Translations under genes and position numbers: made by a program | Assembly: GCA_016717105.1 (NCBI GenBank) | Contig: JADKGF010000007.1 | Span: 97,572 to 161,571 of the forward strand | Length of the DNA stretch: 64,000 nucleotides | DNA from: Saprospiraceae bacterium | GTDB taxonomy: Bacteria > Bacteroidota > Bacteroidia > Chitinophagales > Saprospiraceae | Direction: 5' to 3' | Shown here: one piece after another, positions 48,414-58,531 of the stretch | How positions within the stretch are numbered: position 1 is the first letter of the stretch | Layout of the letters: each line of letters opens with the position of its first letter | The notes under the pieces: generated by a model | What the model was told of the DNA's origin: nothing | The model's input: only the letters and a program-made list of their open reading frames with translations | The model's database searches: none

Positions 48414-49754
48414 ATGTTTGAAAATTTAAGTGAAAAACTGGAATTTGCATTTAAAAACCTAAAAGGTGAAGGTAGATTAACAGAAATCAACATTGCCAAC
48501 TCGATAAAAGAGATCAGAAGGGCATTAGTTGCAGCGGATGTAAATTATAAAATAGCCAAGGAATTTACGGATAAAATTAAGGATAAAGCCTTAGGAACGG
48601 AAAATGTTCTTAGTTCTGTTAAGCCGGGAGAACTCATGGTCAAAATCGTCCAAGACGAGATGACAGAGTTGATGGGTGGTACAGCTGCAGGTATCAATAT
48701 TAAAGGCAATCCTGGCGTTATTCTTATTTCCGGACTTCAGGGATCGGGTAAGACTACTTTTACAGGAAACTTGGCGAAATTCCTCAAAGACAAAAAATCA
48801 AAAAAGCCTTTATTGGTAGCTTGTGATGTTTATCGTCCTGCAGCAGTAGATCAGTTGTCTGTTTTGGCCGAACAAGTAGGAGTACAAATCTATAAGGAAC
48901 CAGAAAGTAAAGATCCAGTACAGATTGCATTAAATGCCATAAATTTTGCAAAGGGAAATAGCTGTGATGTTGTTATCATAGATACGGCAGGACGTTTGTC
49001 TGTAGATGAGGAAATGATGCAGGAAATTGAGGATATCAAAAAAGCTACAAATCCTACTGAAACTTTATTTGTGGTGGATTCCATGACCGGACAAGATGCA
49101 GTAAATACGGCCGCAGTCTTTAATGAACGATTGGATTTTGATGGAGTCGTATTGACAAAGCTAGACGGCGATACTCGAGGTGGAGCTGCGCTTTCTATAA
49201 AATACGCTGTTGGCAAGCCAATAAAATTTGTGAGTTCTGGCGAGAAACTAGAGACACTCGATATTTTTTATCCTGAAAGGATGGCACAACGGATTCTCGG
49301 AATGGGAGACATCGTGTCATTTGTAGAAAGGGCACAAGAACAATTTGATGAAAAAGAAGCTGAAAGGCTTGAGAAGAAAATTCGTAAAAATAAGTTCGAC
49401 TTTAACGATTTTCTTGGGCAGCTACATCAAATCAAAAAAATGGGTGATGTAAAGTCACTAATGAACATGATACCAGGTATGAGTAAACTGACCAAAGATA
49501 TCAATATCGATGACAAAGCTTTCGGCAAAGTGGAGGCAATTATTCTGTCAATGACACCAAAAGAGAGAGCAAATCCTGATTTGCTAAATATGTCTAGAAA
49601 GAAGAGAATTGCACTAGGAAGTGGTAAAAATATCCATGAAATAAATATGTTTATCAAACAATTCGATCAAATGCGAAAAATGATGCAAATGATGAGTAAG
49701 GGTAAGGGAATGGATAAATTTATGCAAGGTATGCCGAATTTAAATAAAAGATAA
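48414..49754 (+). CDS. ffh: Signal recognition particle protein Ffh
   Basis: 446 residues. N domain (residues 1-85), G domain with GLQGSGKTTFTGNLAKFL (P-loop), DVYRPAAVDQL, VVIIDTAGRLSVDEEMMQ, FDGVVLTKLDGDTRGGAALS and KPIKFVSSGEKLETLDIF, and the M domain (from residue 320) with Met-rich ends (FDQMRKMMQMMSKGKGMDKF). It binds SRP RNA and signal sequences on ribosomes and delivers them to FtsY at the membrane. Single gene with its own promoter. Confidence 0.96.
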   Translation: MFENLSEKLEFAFKNLKGEGRLTEINIANSIKEIRRALVAADVNYKIAKEFTDKIKDKALGTENVLSSVKPGELMVKIVQDEMTELMGGTAAGINIKGNPGVILISGLQGSGKTTFTGNLAKFLKDKKSKKPLLVACDVYRPAAVDQLSVLAEQVGVQIYKEPESKDPVQIALNAINFAKGNSCDVVIIDTAGRLSVDEEMMQEIEDIKKATNPTETLFVVDSMTGQDAVNTAAVFNERLDFDGVVLTKLDGDTRGGAALSIKYAVGKPIKFVSSGEKLETLDIFYPERMAQRILGMGDIVSFVERAQEQFDEKEAERLEKKIRKNKFDFNDFLGQLHQIKKMGDVKSLMNMIPGMSKLTKDINIDDKAFGKVEAIILSMTPKERANPDLLNMSRKKRIALGSGKNIHEINMFIKQFDQMRKMMQMMSKGKGMDKFMQGMPNLNKR

Positions 49755-49891
49755 TTTAATTGTGCGGGATAATATTTTGTTAACTTGATTAAGTATTTTT
49801 TGAATAAAAATCATGACAAATCATAGTTATATTATATTCCAAAATCATATCTTGTGCACAATTATATTTTTTAACAAACACTTTTAAAAAA

Positions 49892-52789
49892 ATGAAGCAC
49901 TTTTTACTAACATGTTTAGTTTCAATTGTCTTTTTTACGAGTGGGTACAGCCAGCTACCAAGCGGTACAATTGCACCTGCATTTACGGTGACTGACTTAG
50001 ATGGGAATACCCATGACTTGTATTCATACCTCAATAATGGCGTGAGTGTCGTCATTGATGTCTCTGCTACTTGGTGTGGACCTTGTTGGTCTTATCACAA
50101 CAGTGGTACATTGGAGAATTTTTATAATAGTTATGGTCCTGGAGGCACTGGTGATGTTATGGTTATATTTGCTGAAGGTGATGCAGGCACAAATTTAGAG
50201 TGTCTTTACGGCCCATCAGGATGCGTTGGAGGCACTCAAGGAAACTGGGTAGCAGGTACACCATATCCTATTACCCACACAGGTGGGCCAAGTATTGCAA
50301 GTCTTTATCAAATTGCGGCTTATCCTACCATTTTTATGATTTCTGCTGGAAATAACAGATCTTACACGACTGGTGGTGGAGGTGTATCTAGTACTGTTTT
50401 GCAAAATTATGTTCTACATTCATTTAAGATGGCAGCAACTGCAGATGTAGCAGATGCAGTTTGTTGCGGCGATGGTAGTATTACTCTCACTGTTACGGAA
50501 GGATATGGCAATAAGACTTATGCTTGGAGTAATGGATCGAATACAAAAGATTTGACAAACGTGAATCCTGGAGTATATGTTTGTTCTATCACAGATGCTA
50601 ATAATTATCAGATTGTTACAGACGCATTTGTTGTAGGTGGAACACAAGTTCCTGTTTCTGCTTATCCTACACTGGCAGTTCAACCAAGTTGCTATGGTGG
50701 CACAAATGGTTCAGTTGGGGTTTTAGGTACTGCAGGTAATGGCGGATATACCTATCTTTGGGATGATGGACAAACTACACCTACTAAAAATGATGTTGGT
50801 GCAGGAGAGCACTTTGTGACTGTTACCGATGCTTTGGGTTGTATATTTGAAACATCTGATATTCTTGGTCAACCTTCTGCAGTTACAGTAAATGTACAAG
50901 CACCAAATATACCTTGCGGACAAAGTACAGGTACAGCTACGCTTACAGCTAATGGGGGAACTGGACCATATTTATACAGTTTAGGTAGTGGTACGCAATC
51001 TAATGGTGTGTTTACAAATTTATCACCTGGTACATATAATTATTCAGTAGTGGATAATCAGAATTGTGATTTACAAGGAAGTTTCCAATTGACAGCCACT
51101 GGTGGTCCAGTTGCTGCATCAGCATCAAATGGTACAATTACATGTGCAAATCCTCAAACTCAGGTTACTGGTACAGGATCTGCAACAGGATCTAATATTA
51201 CCTATCTTTGGACGACAACGAATGGTAATATAGTTTCAGGCCAAGATCAATTAGTAGCTACTGTAAATGCTGGAGGCACATATACTTTACAAGTTACAAA
51301 TACAAGTACAAATTGTACTTCTACATCTTCAGTAGTCGTACCTTCTGACACGGCACAGCCATCTTTATCCGTAAATAATGGAACTTTGACATGTATTGTA
51401 AATTCAGTTCAATTGTGTGCAACTGCTGATCCAAATCTTACTGTAACTTGGAATGTAAATGGGCAGAATATGACTGGTACATGCATAACTGTAAATGCAG
51501 CGGGTACTTATCCTGCATCAGTAACAGGTTCAAATGGCTGTTCTACAATAGCTAATGCTTTGGTGACGGCTTCTGGTGATTTACCACAAATCTCTGTAGC
51601 TACACCTGAAGTGTTGACATGTACTACAACTCAAGTTACTCTTCAGGGTACATTGAATGGTGATGTAAATTCACATACAATCTTATGGACAACTTCAAAT
51701 GGAAATATAGTTTCAGGCGCAAATACATTGAACCCAGTAGTTAATGCAGATGGAGTTTATAATATGCAAGTAACTAACAATTCCACTGGTTGTATTTCTA
51801 ATTCTACTGTTACAGTAAATGAAAATATTAATACAGCTAATGGTGCATTCCAATATTCATTAAATGGAAATGTATTCAATGGACAGGCGACAGCTTCTGG
51901 CTCTAGTACAACATATGCTTGGGATTTCGGTAATGGTACTACTAGTACAGTTCAAAATCCAAGTGTTTCATTTGCACCTGGTACTTATAATGTTTGTCTT
52001 ACTGTGACAAATGAATGTGGTACTAATACTGTTTGCCAGCAAGTTACCTATGCATCTGTTTTAAGTGTTGCACCGACAGCAGTAAATATTACTTGTAATG
52101 GCAATGGTAATGGCCAAGCATCTGCAAATGTAACTGGTGGTGTAGAACCATTGACTTTCAATTGGACTGGACCTAATGGATTTTCTGCTAATACAGCAAA
52201 TATCTCTAATCTAGCACCTGGTGTATATACTGTAGTGGTTACAGATGCAGCTAATGCAAGTGTAACAAGTTCAGTTACTATTTCTGAGCCTACAGCTATC
52301 AGTGCTTCTTCTGTAAGTATTGTCAATGATTCCAACAATCAGAATATTGGTTCTATATCTTTGACAGCAGCTGGTGGAACAGGTGGCCTTAGCTATTTAT
52401 GGTCAAATGGAGCCACAACTCAAAATTTGACAAATATTGGAGCAGGAAATAATTATTGTGTAGTAACAGACGCAAACGGATGTAAGAAAACATTTGAACC
52501 ATTTGCAGTTGAGAATTCAACAGCTACAGATGAAACCAAATTTATAAACAGTATCAAAGTTTACCCAAATCCAGCTACCTCAATTATTAACCTTGATGTG
52601 AATTTTGTTAATGTTTCTAATGTGGAAGTTAACTTAACAAACAATTTGGGTAATAAAGTGATGACTAAGCAGTACAATGGAGATATTCATGATGCCCTTG
52701 AGATTAATAATCTTGCGGCAGGTGTATATTTTGTTGTGATTAATGGAGATAATTTCAATATTGCTAGAAAAATTGTGGTTATCAGATAA
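49892..52789 (+). CDS. Secreted thioredoxin-like domain fused to SprB/PKD repeats and a T9SS sorting domain
   Basis: 965 residues. After the signal peptide there is a thioredoxin/TlpA-like domain (residues about 25-185): GTIAPAFTVTDLDGNTHDL, VVIDVSATWCGPCWSYHNS with the WCxxC active site, and AAYPTIFMI with the cis-Pro. Next come SprB-like repeats with conserved signatures (SCYGGTNGSVGV, GGYTYLWDDGQTTP, HFVTVTDALGC), Ig-like Cys-containing repeats, a PKD domain (TTYAWDFGNGTTSTVQNPSV) and a further SprB repeat (VNITCNGNGNGQASANVTGG). The C-terminus (IKVYPNPATSIINLDVNF ... GVYFVVINGD) is a T9SS sorting domain. An extracellular redox domain on an adhesin-like stalk is unusual. Confidence 0.9.
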   Translation: MKHFLLTCLVSIVFFTSGYSQLPSGTIAPAFTVTDLDGNTHDLYSYLNNGVSVVIDVSATWCGPCWSYHNSGTLENFYNSYGPGGTGDVMVIFAEGDAGTNLECLYGPSGCVGGTQGNWVAGTPYPITHTGGPSIASLYQIAAYPTIFMISAGNNRSYTTGGGGVSSTVLQNYVLHSFKMAATADVADAVCCGDGSITLTVTEGYGNKTYAWSNGSNTKDLTNVNPGVYVCSITDANNYQIVTDAFVVGGTQVPVSAYPTLAVQPSCYGGTNGSVGVLGTAGNGGYTYLWDDGQTTPTKNDVGAGEHFVTVTDALGCIFETSDILGQPSAVTVNVQAPNIPCGQSTGTATLTANGGTGPYLYSLGSGTQSNGVFTNLSPGTYNYSVVDNQNCDLQGSFQLTATGGPVAASASNGTITCANPQTQVTGTGSATGSNITYLWTTTNGNIVSGQDQLVATVNAGGTYTLQVTNTSTNCTSTSSVVVPSDTAQPSLSVNNGTLTCIVNSVQLCATADPNLTVTWNVNGQNMTGTCITVNAAGTYPASVTGSNGCSTIANALVTASGDLPQISVATPEVLTCTTTQVTLQGTLNGDVNSHTILWTTSNGNIVSGANTLNPVVNADGVYNMQVTNNSTGCISNSTVTVNENINTANGAFQYSLNGNVFNGQATASGSSTTYAWDFGNGTTSTVQNPSVSFAPGTYNVCLTVTNECGTNTVCQQVTYASVLSVAPTAVNITCNGNGNGQASANVTGGVEPLTFNWTGPNGFSANTANISNLAPGVYTVVVTDAANASVTSSVTISEPTAISASSVSIVNDSNNQNIGSISLTAAGGTGGLSYLWSNGATTQNLTNIGAGNNYCVVTDANGCKKTFEPFAVENSTATDETKFINSIKVYPNPATSIINLDVNFVNVSNVEVNLTNNLGNKVMTKQYNGDIHDALEINNLAAGVYFVVINGDNFNIARKIVVIR

Positions 52790-52840
52790 TATAAATTTTT
52801 AGGTTAAGGATTTGATCCTTTGATCATGTAAAATATTGTA

Positions 52841-52880
52841 AGGGCGCGTTGTTGAAATATGCAAGCGCCCTTTCTTTTTT
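52841..52880 (+). terminator. Terminator after the thioredoxin/SprB fusion
   Basis: Stem AGGGCGC / GCGCCCT around a 17-base loop, then TTTCTTTTTT. Confidence 0.85.
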
Positions 52881-52960
52881 AATGAGTGCATAACGGATCT
52901 CTTTTAATTTTATTAGTGCGAAAATGGCAAATTGTGCCTTTTAATTTAGCTATTTTGATG

Positions 52961-52968
52961 TATCTTTG
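52961..52968 (+). promoter_or_regulatory. -7 box of the lysA promoter
   Basis: TATCTTTG matches TAnnTTTG exactly, 21 bp before the lysA start. The upstream TTG is at 26 bp, longer than usual. Confidence 0.45.
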
Positions 52969-52989
52969 CACTCCTAAATCAAAAATGAT

Positions 52990-54228
52990 ATGCATTTCGA
53001 CAATAACGGATACGTACTAGAAGGAGGCTTGGATCCTTTGTTGCTTACTGAAAAGTATGGGTGTCCTTTGTATATTTATGAAACTGCTATAATGAAAAAC
53101 CAGTATGATAGACTTACTAAAGCCTTTGCATTACCAAATCTAAAAATTAATTATGCTTGTAAAGCTTTAAATAATTTGGCTGTGCTTAAATTTTTTAAAT
53201 CACTTGGAGCAGGACTTGATACCGTTTCTATCCAGGAAGTGAGATTAGGTTTAATGGCAGGCTTCACGCCAAATGAAATCATATATACGCCAAATTGTGT
53301 GTCTATAGAAGAAATAACCAATGCAGTAGAACTAGGTGTCCGAATCAATATTGACAATCTTTCCATTCTAGAGCAATTTGGCAGTTTGTTTCCCCAATAT
53401 CCAGTTTGTGTCCGTATCAATCCGCACATTATGGCTGGTGGCAATAGCAAGATTAGTGTTGGACATATTGACTCAAAATTCGGAATTTCTTTTCATCAGA
53501 CGCCACTTATCCATCGTATAGTTAAGGCCAACTCTATGAAGATCGAGGGTATTCACATGCATACTGGTAGTGATATCTTGGATATTGAAGTATTTTTGCA
53601 AGGAGCCGAAATTCTGTTCCAAGTAGCAGAAGAGTTTAAAGATCTTGAATACATAGATTTTGGTAGTGGATTTAAGGTGCCATATAAGGAAGATGATATC
53701 CAAACAGATATTGAAGAATTGGGAGAAAAAATCACAGCCAGATTTACCCAATTTTGCAGTAATTATGGTAAAAACTTGACATTAATGTTTGAACCTGGTA
53801 AATTTTTGGTCAGCCAAGCGGGAACTTTTCTTGTAAAAGTAAATGTAGTGAAACAAACCACTTCCACTGTATTTGCAGGAGTAGATTCTGGATTAAATCA
53901 CCTGATACGCCCGATGTTATATGATTCATACCATAAAATTGTAAATATTTCCAAAACGGAAGGTCGATCTAGGATTTATACCATAGTAGGTTATATATGT
54001 GAGACTGATACATTTGGCGTAAATAGAAAATTGACAGAAATAAACGAAGGCGATATTCTTGCGTTCTATAATGCTGGAGCTTATTGTTATACTATGTCTT
54101 CCAATTATAATTCTAGATTTAGACCAGCAGAAGTATTGATTCATGACGGACAAGATTATCTCATTCGCAGGCGAGAGACTATGGAAGATCTCATCAGCAA
54201 TCAAGTAGCAGTTGATATTTTTGATTAA
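52990..54228 (+). CDS. lysA: Diaminopimelate decarboxylase
   Basis: 412 residues. PLP-binding Lys in INYACKALNNLAVLKF (near residue 57); IEGIHMHTGSDILD, DFGSGFKVPY (phosphate-binding Gly loop), FEPGKFLVSQAGTFLVKVN (E-P-G-K family signature) and ICETDTFGVNRKL (C-E-x-x-D active-site motif) near residue 338. It converts meso-diaminopimelate to lysine, the last step of lysine synthesis. It is followed 48 bp downstream by a histidine phosphatase gene, possibly in one unit. Confidence 0.93.
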   Translation: MHFDNNGYVLEGGLDPLLLTEKYGCPLYIYETAIMKNQYDRLTKAFALPNLKINYACKALNNLAVLKFFKSLGAGLDTVSIQEVRLGLMAGFTPNEIIYTPNCVSIEEITNAVELGVRINIDNLSILEQFGSLFPQYPVCVRINPHIMAGGNSKISVGHIDSKFGISFHQTPLIHRIVKANSMKIEGIHMHTGSDILDIEVFLQGAEILFQVAEEFKDLEYIDFGSGFKVPYKEDDIQTDIEELGEKITARFTQFCSNYGKNLTLMFEPGKFLVSQAGTFLVKVNVVKQTTSTVFAGVDSGLNHLIRPMLYDSYHKIVNISKTEGRSRIYTIVGYICETDTFGVNRKLTEINEGDILAFYNAGAYCYTMSSNYNSRFRPAEVLIHDGQDYLIRRRETMEDLISNQVAVDIFD

Positions 54229-54276
54229 TCTAAAATCTAATTGATGTATATTATTAATAACTTTTAAATAGTAGGA

Positions 54277-54903
54277 ATGCACAAGGAATCCATTATATTA
54301 TTCAAGAAATATTTTGCAATTTCAATATTGGCAATTCTATGTTTTGCTTGTGGTCAACCACAAAAAGACGTACAACCAGACTTCACTGGTAAATCTATTA
54401 AATCAATTCAATCCAATGATATCCTGCTCGATGATGGTACTAAGATTAGTTTGAACGAAGATAGTATTACTAAGGTATTTTACCTCATAAGGCATGCAGA
54501 GAAGGATACAAGTATCAAAGATGAACCACCATTGACCCCAGAAGGTCTCAAAAGAGCAACAAAAATCGCAGATATCATGCGAGGTACTAGAGTAGATGCT
54601 ATTTATTCTACAATGACATTACGAACGATGTTTACTGTGGATTCATTGGCGGATATTAAGGCTATGAAAATTTTACCATACGACAACAAAGCACTCAAAG
54701 ATGTACTTCAGACAATAGAAACATCAGAAGAATTCAACAGGATATTTATTGTAGGTCATTCAAATACTATTCCATCCATAGCCAATACACTGGCAGATAA
54801 AGAAGTTTTTAATAAAACATTTGATGAGTCAGATTATGGTAATTTTGTAATAGTAGTCATAAATAAATCAGGTACAAAACAAGCTTACGCCTTAAGGTAC
54901 TAA
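54277..54903 (+). CDS. Lipoprotein histidine phosphatase (SixA/phosphoglycerate mutase-like)
   Basis: 208 residues. The N-terminal hydrophobic stretch ends in CFACGQ, a lipobox, so it is probably a lipoprotein. The phosphatase motif is FYLIRHAEKDTS (R-H-x-E, phosphohistidine), with TLRTMFTVDSLAD and the second catalytic His in IFIVGHSNTIPSIANTLA. Small members of this branch (SixA-like) dephosphorylate histidine phosphoproteins or small phosphates; the lipoprotein form would act in the periplasm. Position between lysA and valS gives no hint of substrate. Confidence 0.85.
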   Translation: MHKESIILFKKYFAISILAILCFACGQPQKDVQPDFTGKSIKSIQSNDILLDDGTKISLNEDSITKVFYLIRHAEKDTSIKDEPPLTPEGLKRATKIADIMRGTRVDAIYSTMTLRTMFTVDSLADIKAMKILPYDNKALKDVLQTIETSEEFNRIFIVGHSNTIPSIANTLADKEVFNKTFDESDYGNFVIVVINKSGTKQAYALRY

Positions 54904-54958
54904 TCTTTCTTATTGGCAATGACAAGTTTTGTAAACCATAAAATTAAAGAAAAATCAT

Positions 54959-57583
54959 ATGATTTCACCCAAATATAATCCGGCTGAGGTAGAAGATAAA
55001 TGGTATGCGCACTGGATGGATAAACGTTATTTCCATTCTGAGCCAGATGAACGTCCAGCTTATAGCATAGTCATCCCGCCACCAAATGTAACTGGAGTTT
55101 TGCATATGGGACATATGTTAAATAATACCATTCAGGATATTCTGATTCGTAAAGCCAGAATGGATGGCAAGAATGCTTGTTGGGTTCCTGGTACTGACCA
55201 TGCTTCTATAGCAACAGAAGCCAAGGTTGTAAAAATGCTGAGAGAAAAAGGTATAAAAAAAGGTGACCTTACCAGAGAACAATTTTTGGCTTATGCTTGG
55301 GAATGGAAAGAAAAATACGGTGGCATCATTCTCGAGCAATTGCAAAAACTTGGTGCCTCATGTGACTGGGAAAGGACGGCATTTACCATGGATGAAGTCA
55401 GGTCTGACGCTGTGATAAAGGTCTTCGTAGATCTATACAAAAAAGGGAAATTGTATCGTGGCAATAGAATGGTAAACTGGGATCCAGAAGCAAAGACTGT
55501 TTTGTCCAATGAAGAAGTACTTTATAGCTTAGAACAATCCAAGTTATTCCACGTAAAATATAAGATTGAAGGCTCAGAGGAATATTTGGTGGTAGCTACT
55601 ACACGTCCCGAAACAATACCAGGTGATACAGCTGTTGCAGTTCATCCAGATGATCCAAGATATGCACACTTGGAAGGAAAACGTGTTATTGTTCCGGTTA
55701 TTGGCAGATCGATTCCGATTATCAAAGATGCATATGTGGATATGGAATTCGGTACTGGTGCACTCAAAGTAACGCCTGCACATGATGTAAATGACTACGA
55801 GATTGGTAACAGACACAACCTAGCAGTCATTGATGTTTTTAATGAAGATGGTACAATGAGTGCTGATGCTACAATTTATCTGGGAGAAGATCGATTTGTA
55901 GTTCGTAAAAAGTTTGTTAAGGATCTTGAAGCTGCAGATTGTATTATAAAAATTGAAGATTATCAAAACAATGTAGGCAGATCTGAAAGAACCAATGCGG
56001 TGATAGAACCGAGATTGTCACTTCAGTGGTATGTAGATATGAAGGCGCTGAGCACACCTGCAGCCGAAGCAGTGGCGAGCGATGAAGTAGAGTTTTTCCC
56101 GAAAAATCAAAAAAATATCTATCGTCATTGGATGGAAAACATCAAGGATTGGTGTATCTCAAGACAACTTTGGTGGGGACATAGGATACCGGCTTATTAT
56201 TTCAATGGTGATGTTTTTGTAGCTGAGACAATTGACGAAGCATATAATGAAGCTAAAAGCAAATATGTTGATTTAAAAATAGAAGATTTACATCAAGACG
56301 AAGATGTATTGGATACTTGGTTTTCATCTTGGTTATGGCCAATATCGGTTTTTGATGGATTTAAAGACAGAAAAGAGTTGGATTATTATTATCCGACATC
56401 TGTACTTGTGACTGGTTGGGATATTATCTTTTTGTGGGTAGCTAGAATGGTTATGGCTGGGTACGAATGGGAACACAAACGCCCATTTGACCATGTGTAT
56501 TTCACTGGAATGGTGAGAGACAAACAGCGTCGCAAAATGTCAAAATCTTTGGGCAATAGCCCTGATGCACTCAAGCTAATAGAAGACTTCGGGGCAGATG
56601 GTGTAAGATTTGGGATGCTCTTAAGTTCCCCAGCTGGCGGAGACTTATTGTTTGACGAAAAATTGGTGGAGCAAGGTAGGAACTTCTGCAATAAAATCTG
56701 GAATGCCTTGCGTTTGGTAGATGGATGGGAAACCGACGAAAATGTGACAATAAGTGAAGGAGAAATGCTAGCTTACCATTGGATGGTAAACAAAATGAAC
56801 GCATTGGCAACAGACATAGACAAGAATTTTAAAGAGTACAGATTATCAGAAGCCTTGATGAGCATTTATAGTTTTGTGTGGTCTGACTTCTGCTCCTGGT
56901 ATCTCGAAATGGTAAAACCTAATTTTGGTGAAAAAATATCCATACAATCACGTGAGAATACTATTCAGATATTTAGTGAAATTTGCTCGCTGATGCACCC
57001 ATTTATGCCTTTTGTCACAGAAGAAATCTGGCATCAATTGAAAAATGGCAATCAAGATGGCGACTGTATAATCAGTACTTTTCCAAAACCAGCACCATAT
57101 GATCAAGTCCTTATCGATAGGGTAGAACAGGCCAAAGATATCATCACCAATATAAGAGATGTTAGGAACAAGAACGGCATCAAGATGAAGGATGAACTAG
57201 ATGTACTGATGATTAAATCTGATCGAGCGCAAGCATTGGTTAACCAATCAGGATGGTCAGAAATCTGTATAAAACTGGGTAATTTGCGATCTATCCAATT
57301 GTCTGATGATGAGTCGCTAAAAGGTATTGGTTTCATTTCTGGTACAGAGAAGTGCGTAGTCATTCTTCAACAAGAAATTAATTTGGAAGCCGAGTTGGAA
57401 GAAAAGATAAAGGAACTGGAATATCAGCGAGGATTTGTAGCTTCCGTTCAAGCTAAACTTAGCAATGAGCGATTTGTGAGTGGTGCACCTGAAGTGGTCG
57501 TAGCTAAGGAAAAAGCAAAATTGGCAGATGGTATGGAGCGAATCCGCATCTTAGAGGATGATATTAGAAGGTTGCAAAATTGA
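54959..57583 (+). CDS. valS: Valyl-tRNA synthetase
   Basis: 874 residues, normal length. Class I signature motifs: PPNVTGVLHMGHMLNNTIQD (HIGH box as HMGH), CISRQLWWGHRIPAYYF, and KMSKS in RRKMSKSLGNSPDALKLIED. The editing domain lies between (TTRPETIPGDTAVAVHPDDP, ALKVTPAHDVNDYEIG). The C-terminal 70 residues form the typical ValRS coiled coil (EAELEEKIKELEYQRGFVAS). Essential translation enzyme in the cytosol. Converges with lspA about 175 bp away with no clear terminator. Confidence 0.97.
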   Translation: MISPKYNPAEVEDKWYAHWMDKRYFHSEPDERPAYSIVIPPPNVTGVLHMGHMLNNTIQDILIRKARMDGKNACWVPGTDHASIATEAKVVKMLREKGIKKGDLTREQFLAYAWEWKEKYGGIILEQLQKLGASCDWERTAFTMDEVRSDAVIKVFVDLYKKGKLYRGNRMVNWDPEAKTVLSNEEVLYSLEQSKLFHVKYKIEGSEEYLVVATTRPETIPGDTAVAVHPDDPRYAHLEGKRVIVPVIGRSIPIIKDAYVDMEFGTGALKVTPAHDVNDYEIGNRHNLAVIDVFNEDGTMSADATIYLGEDRFVVRKKFVKDLEAADCIIKIEDYQNNVGRSERTNAVIEPRLSLQWYVDMKALSTPAAEAVASDEVEFFPKNQKNIYRHWMENIKDWCISRQLWWGHRIPAYYFNGDVFVAETIDEAYNEAKSKYVDLKIEDLHQDEDVLDTWFSSWLWPISVFDGFKDRKELDYYYPTSVLVTGWDIIFLWVARMVMAGYEWEHKRPFDHVYFTGMVRDKQRRKMSKSLGNSPDALKLIEDFGADGVRFGMLLSSPAGGDLLFDEKLVEQGRNFCNKIWNALRLVDGWETDENVTISEGEMLAYHWMVNKMNALATDIDKNFKEYRLSEALMSIYSFVWSDFCSWYLEMVKPNFGEKISIQSRENTIQIFSEICSLMHPFMPFVTEEIWHQLKNGNQDGDCIISTFPKPAPYDQVLIDRVEQAKDIITNIRDVRNKNGIKMKDELDVLMIKSDRAQALVNQSGWSEICIKLGNLRSIQLSDDESLKGIGFISGTEKCVVILQQEINLEAELEEKIKELEYQRGFVASVQAKLSNERFVSGAPEVVVAKEKAKLADGMERIRILEDDIRRLQN

Positions 57584-57757
57584 TATTAAATATGCGGTTG
57601 AGCATTTTAGTGTAACTCAATTCACTACATTGTAACACACCTTTATTTTAGTCTAAAAGCTTATCCTAAAGGTATGACGCAAAAGTTGTAAATATAATGC
57701 AACAAAGAATTACGGCATATGAATGTACCGAAAGTAAATATTTGCTGAAAAGAAGAT

Positions 57758-58374
57758 TTAGCTTAAATCGCTTTTAAAAAATCTCCGATGAAACAGTAAG
57801 ATAGATGCTACACCTACCGTAATTGCAGAATCGGCAATATTGAAAACAGGTCTGAAGAATTCAAATCTTTGTCCGCCCCAAATAGGCATCCAGTCAGGTA
57901 ATACCGTATCTATCATTGGGAAATAAGCATGTCTACAACTTTTCCAGTTAGAAAACTATAGCCGCCTTCTGGTGGAAATATAGTAGCAAGACCGCCATGA
58001 TAATGAGATTCTGAGAAAATCAACCCGTAAAACATACCATCAATGGAATTTCCGACAGCACCAGCAATTACCATACTAAAACTGATGATCAATCCAGTGG
58101 TTTCGTTTTGCTTGATGAGATTATATAAAATATATAATAAAAAACCTGTCATTACGATCCGAAAGATGCTTAAAATATATTTACCTGTCAATCCACCAAA
58201 ACTCATTCCGAACGCCATACCTTCATTTTCTACAAAATGAATTTTCGCCCAACTCAATCCCAAGATATCAAAGCCATCACCATAATTAATATGGGTCTTA
58301 ATCCAAATTTTTACAGCCTGATCAATGATTAGGATAAGTAATATGGTAAACAGTACAATCGTGCTTTTATTCAC
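57758..58374 (-). CDS. lspA: Lipoprotein signal peptidase II (one frameshift)
   Basis: The frame from 58374 stops early at 57913. One missing A at 57925-57926 (plus) accounts for it; repair gives GKVVDMLYFPMIDTVLPDWM and FRPVFNIADSAITVGVASIL, ending at a TAA at 57758-57760. Corrected length is about 205 residues, typical of Bacteroidota LspA. Catalytic aspartates are in VGNSIDGMFYG and FNIADSAITVG; the rest has four membrane helices and FVENEGMAFGM. It cleaves lipoprotein signal peptides in the inner membrane; antibiotic target of globomycin. The lipoproteins in this window depend on it. Confidence 0.9.
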
Positions 58375-58531
58375 AACATTTTATTTTGAAAGGTGCAAAA
58401 ATATTGAAAATTTTATCAATACATGTATTAATCTCAATTTTTGGTCGTATAAGTTGCTTTAGTATACAAATTTTATTTTTTTTTGGTGAAGAATTAAATA
58501 AAAGTATAACTTTACCTTAAATTTTTTCATA

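Noticed and set aside
49789..50055. 88-residue minus-strand ORF at the start of the thioredoxin fusion
   Set aside because: Overlaps the certain signal peptide/thioredoxin region in antisense and has no recognisable features.
50216..50923. Cys/Ser/Ile-rich minus-strand ORFs in the SprB region
   Set aside because: Composition is that of antisense repeats (Thr/Gly/Val codons reversed); no start or motif support.
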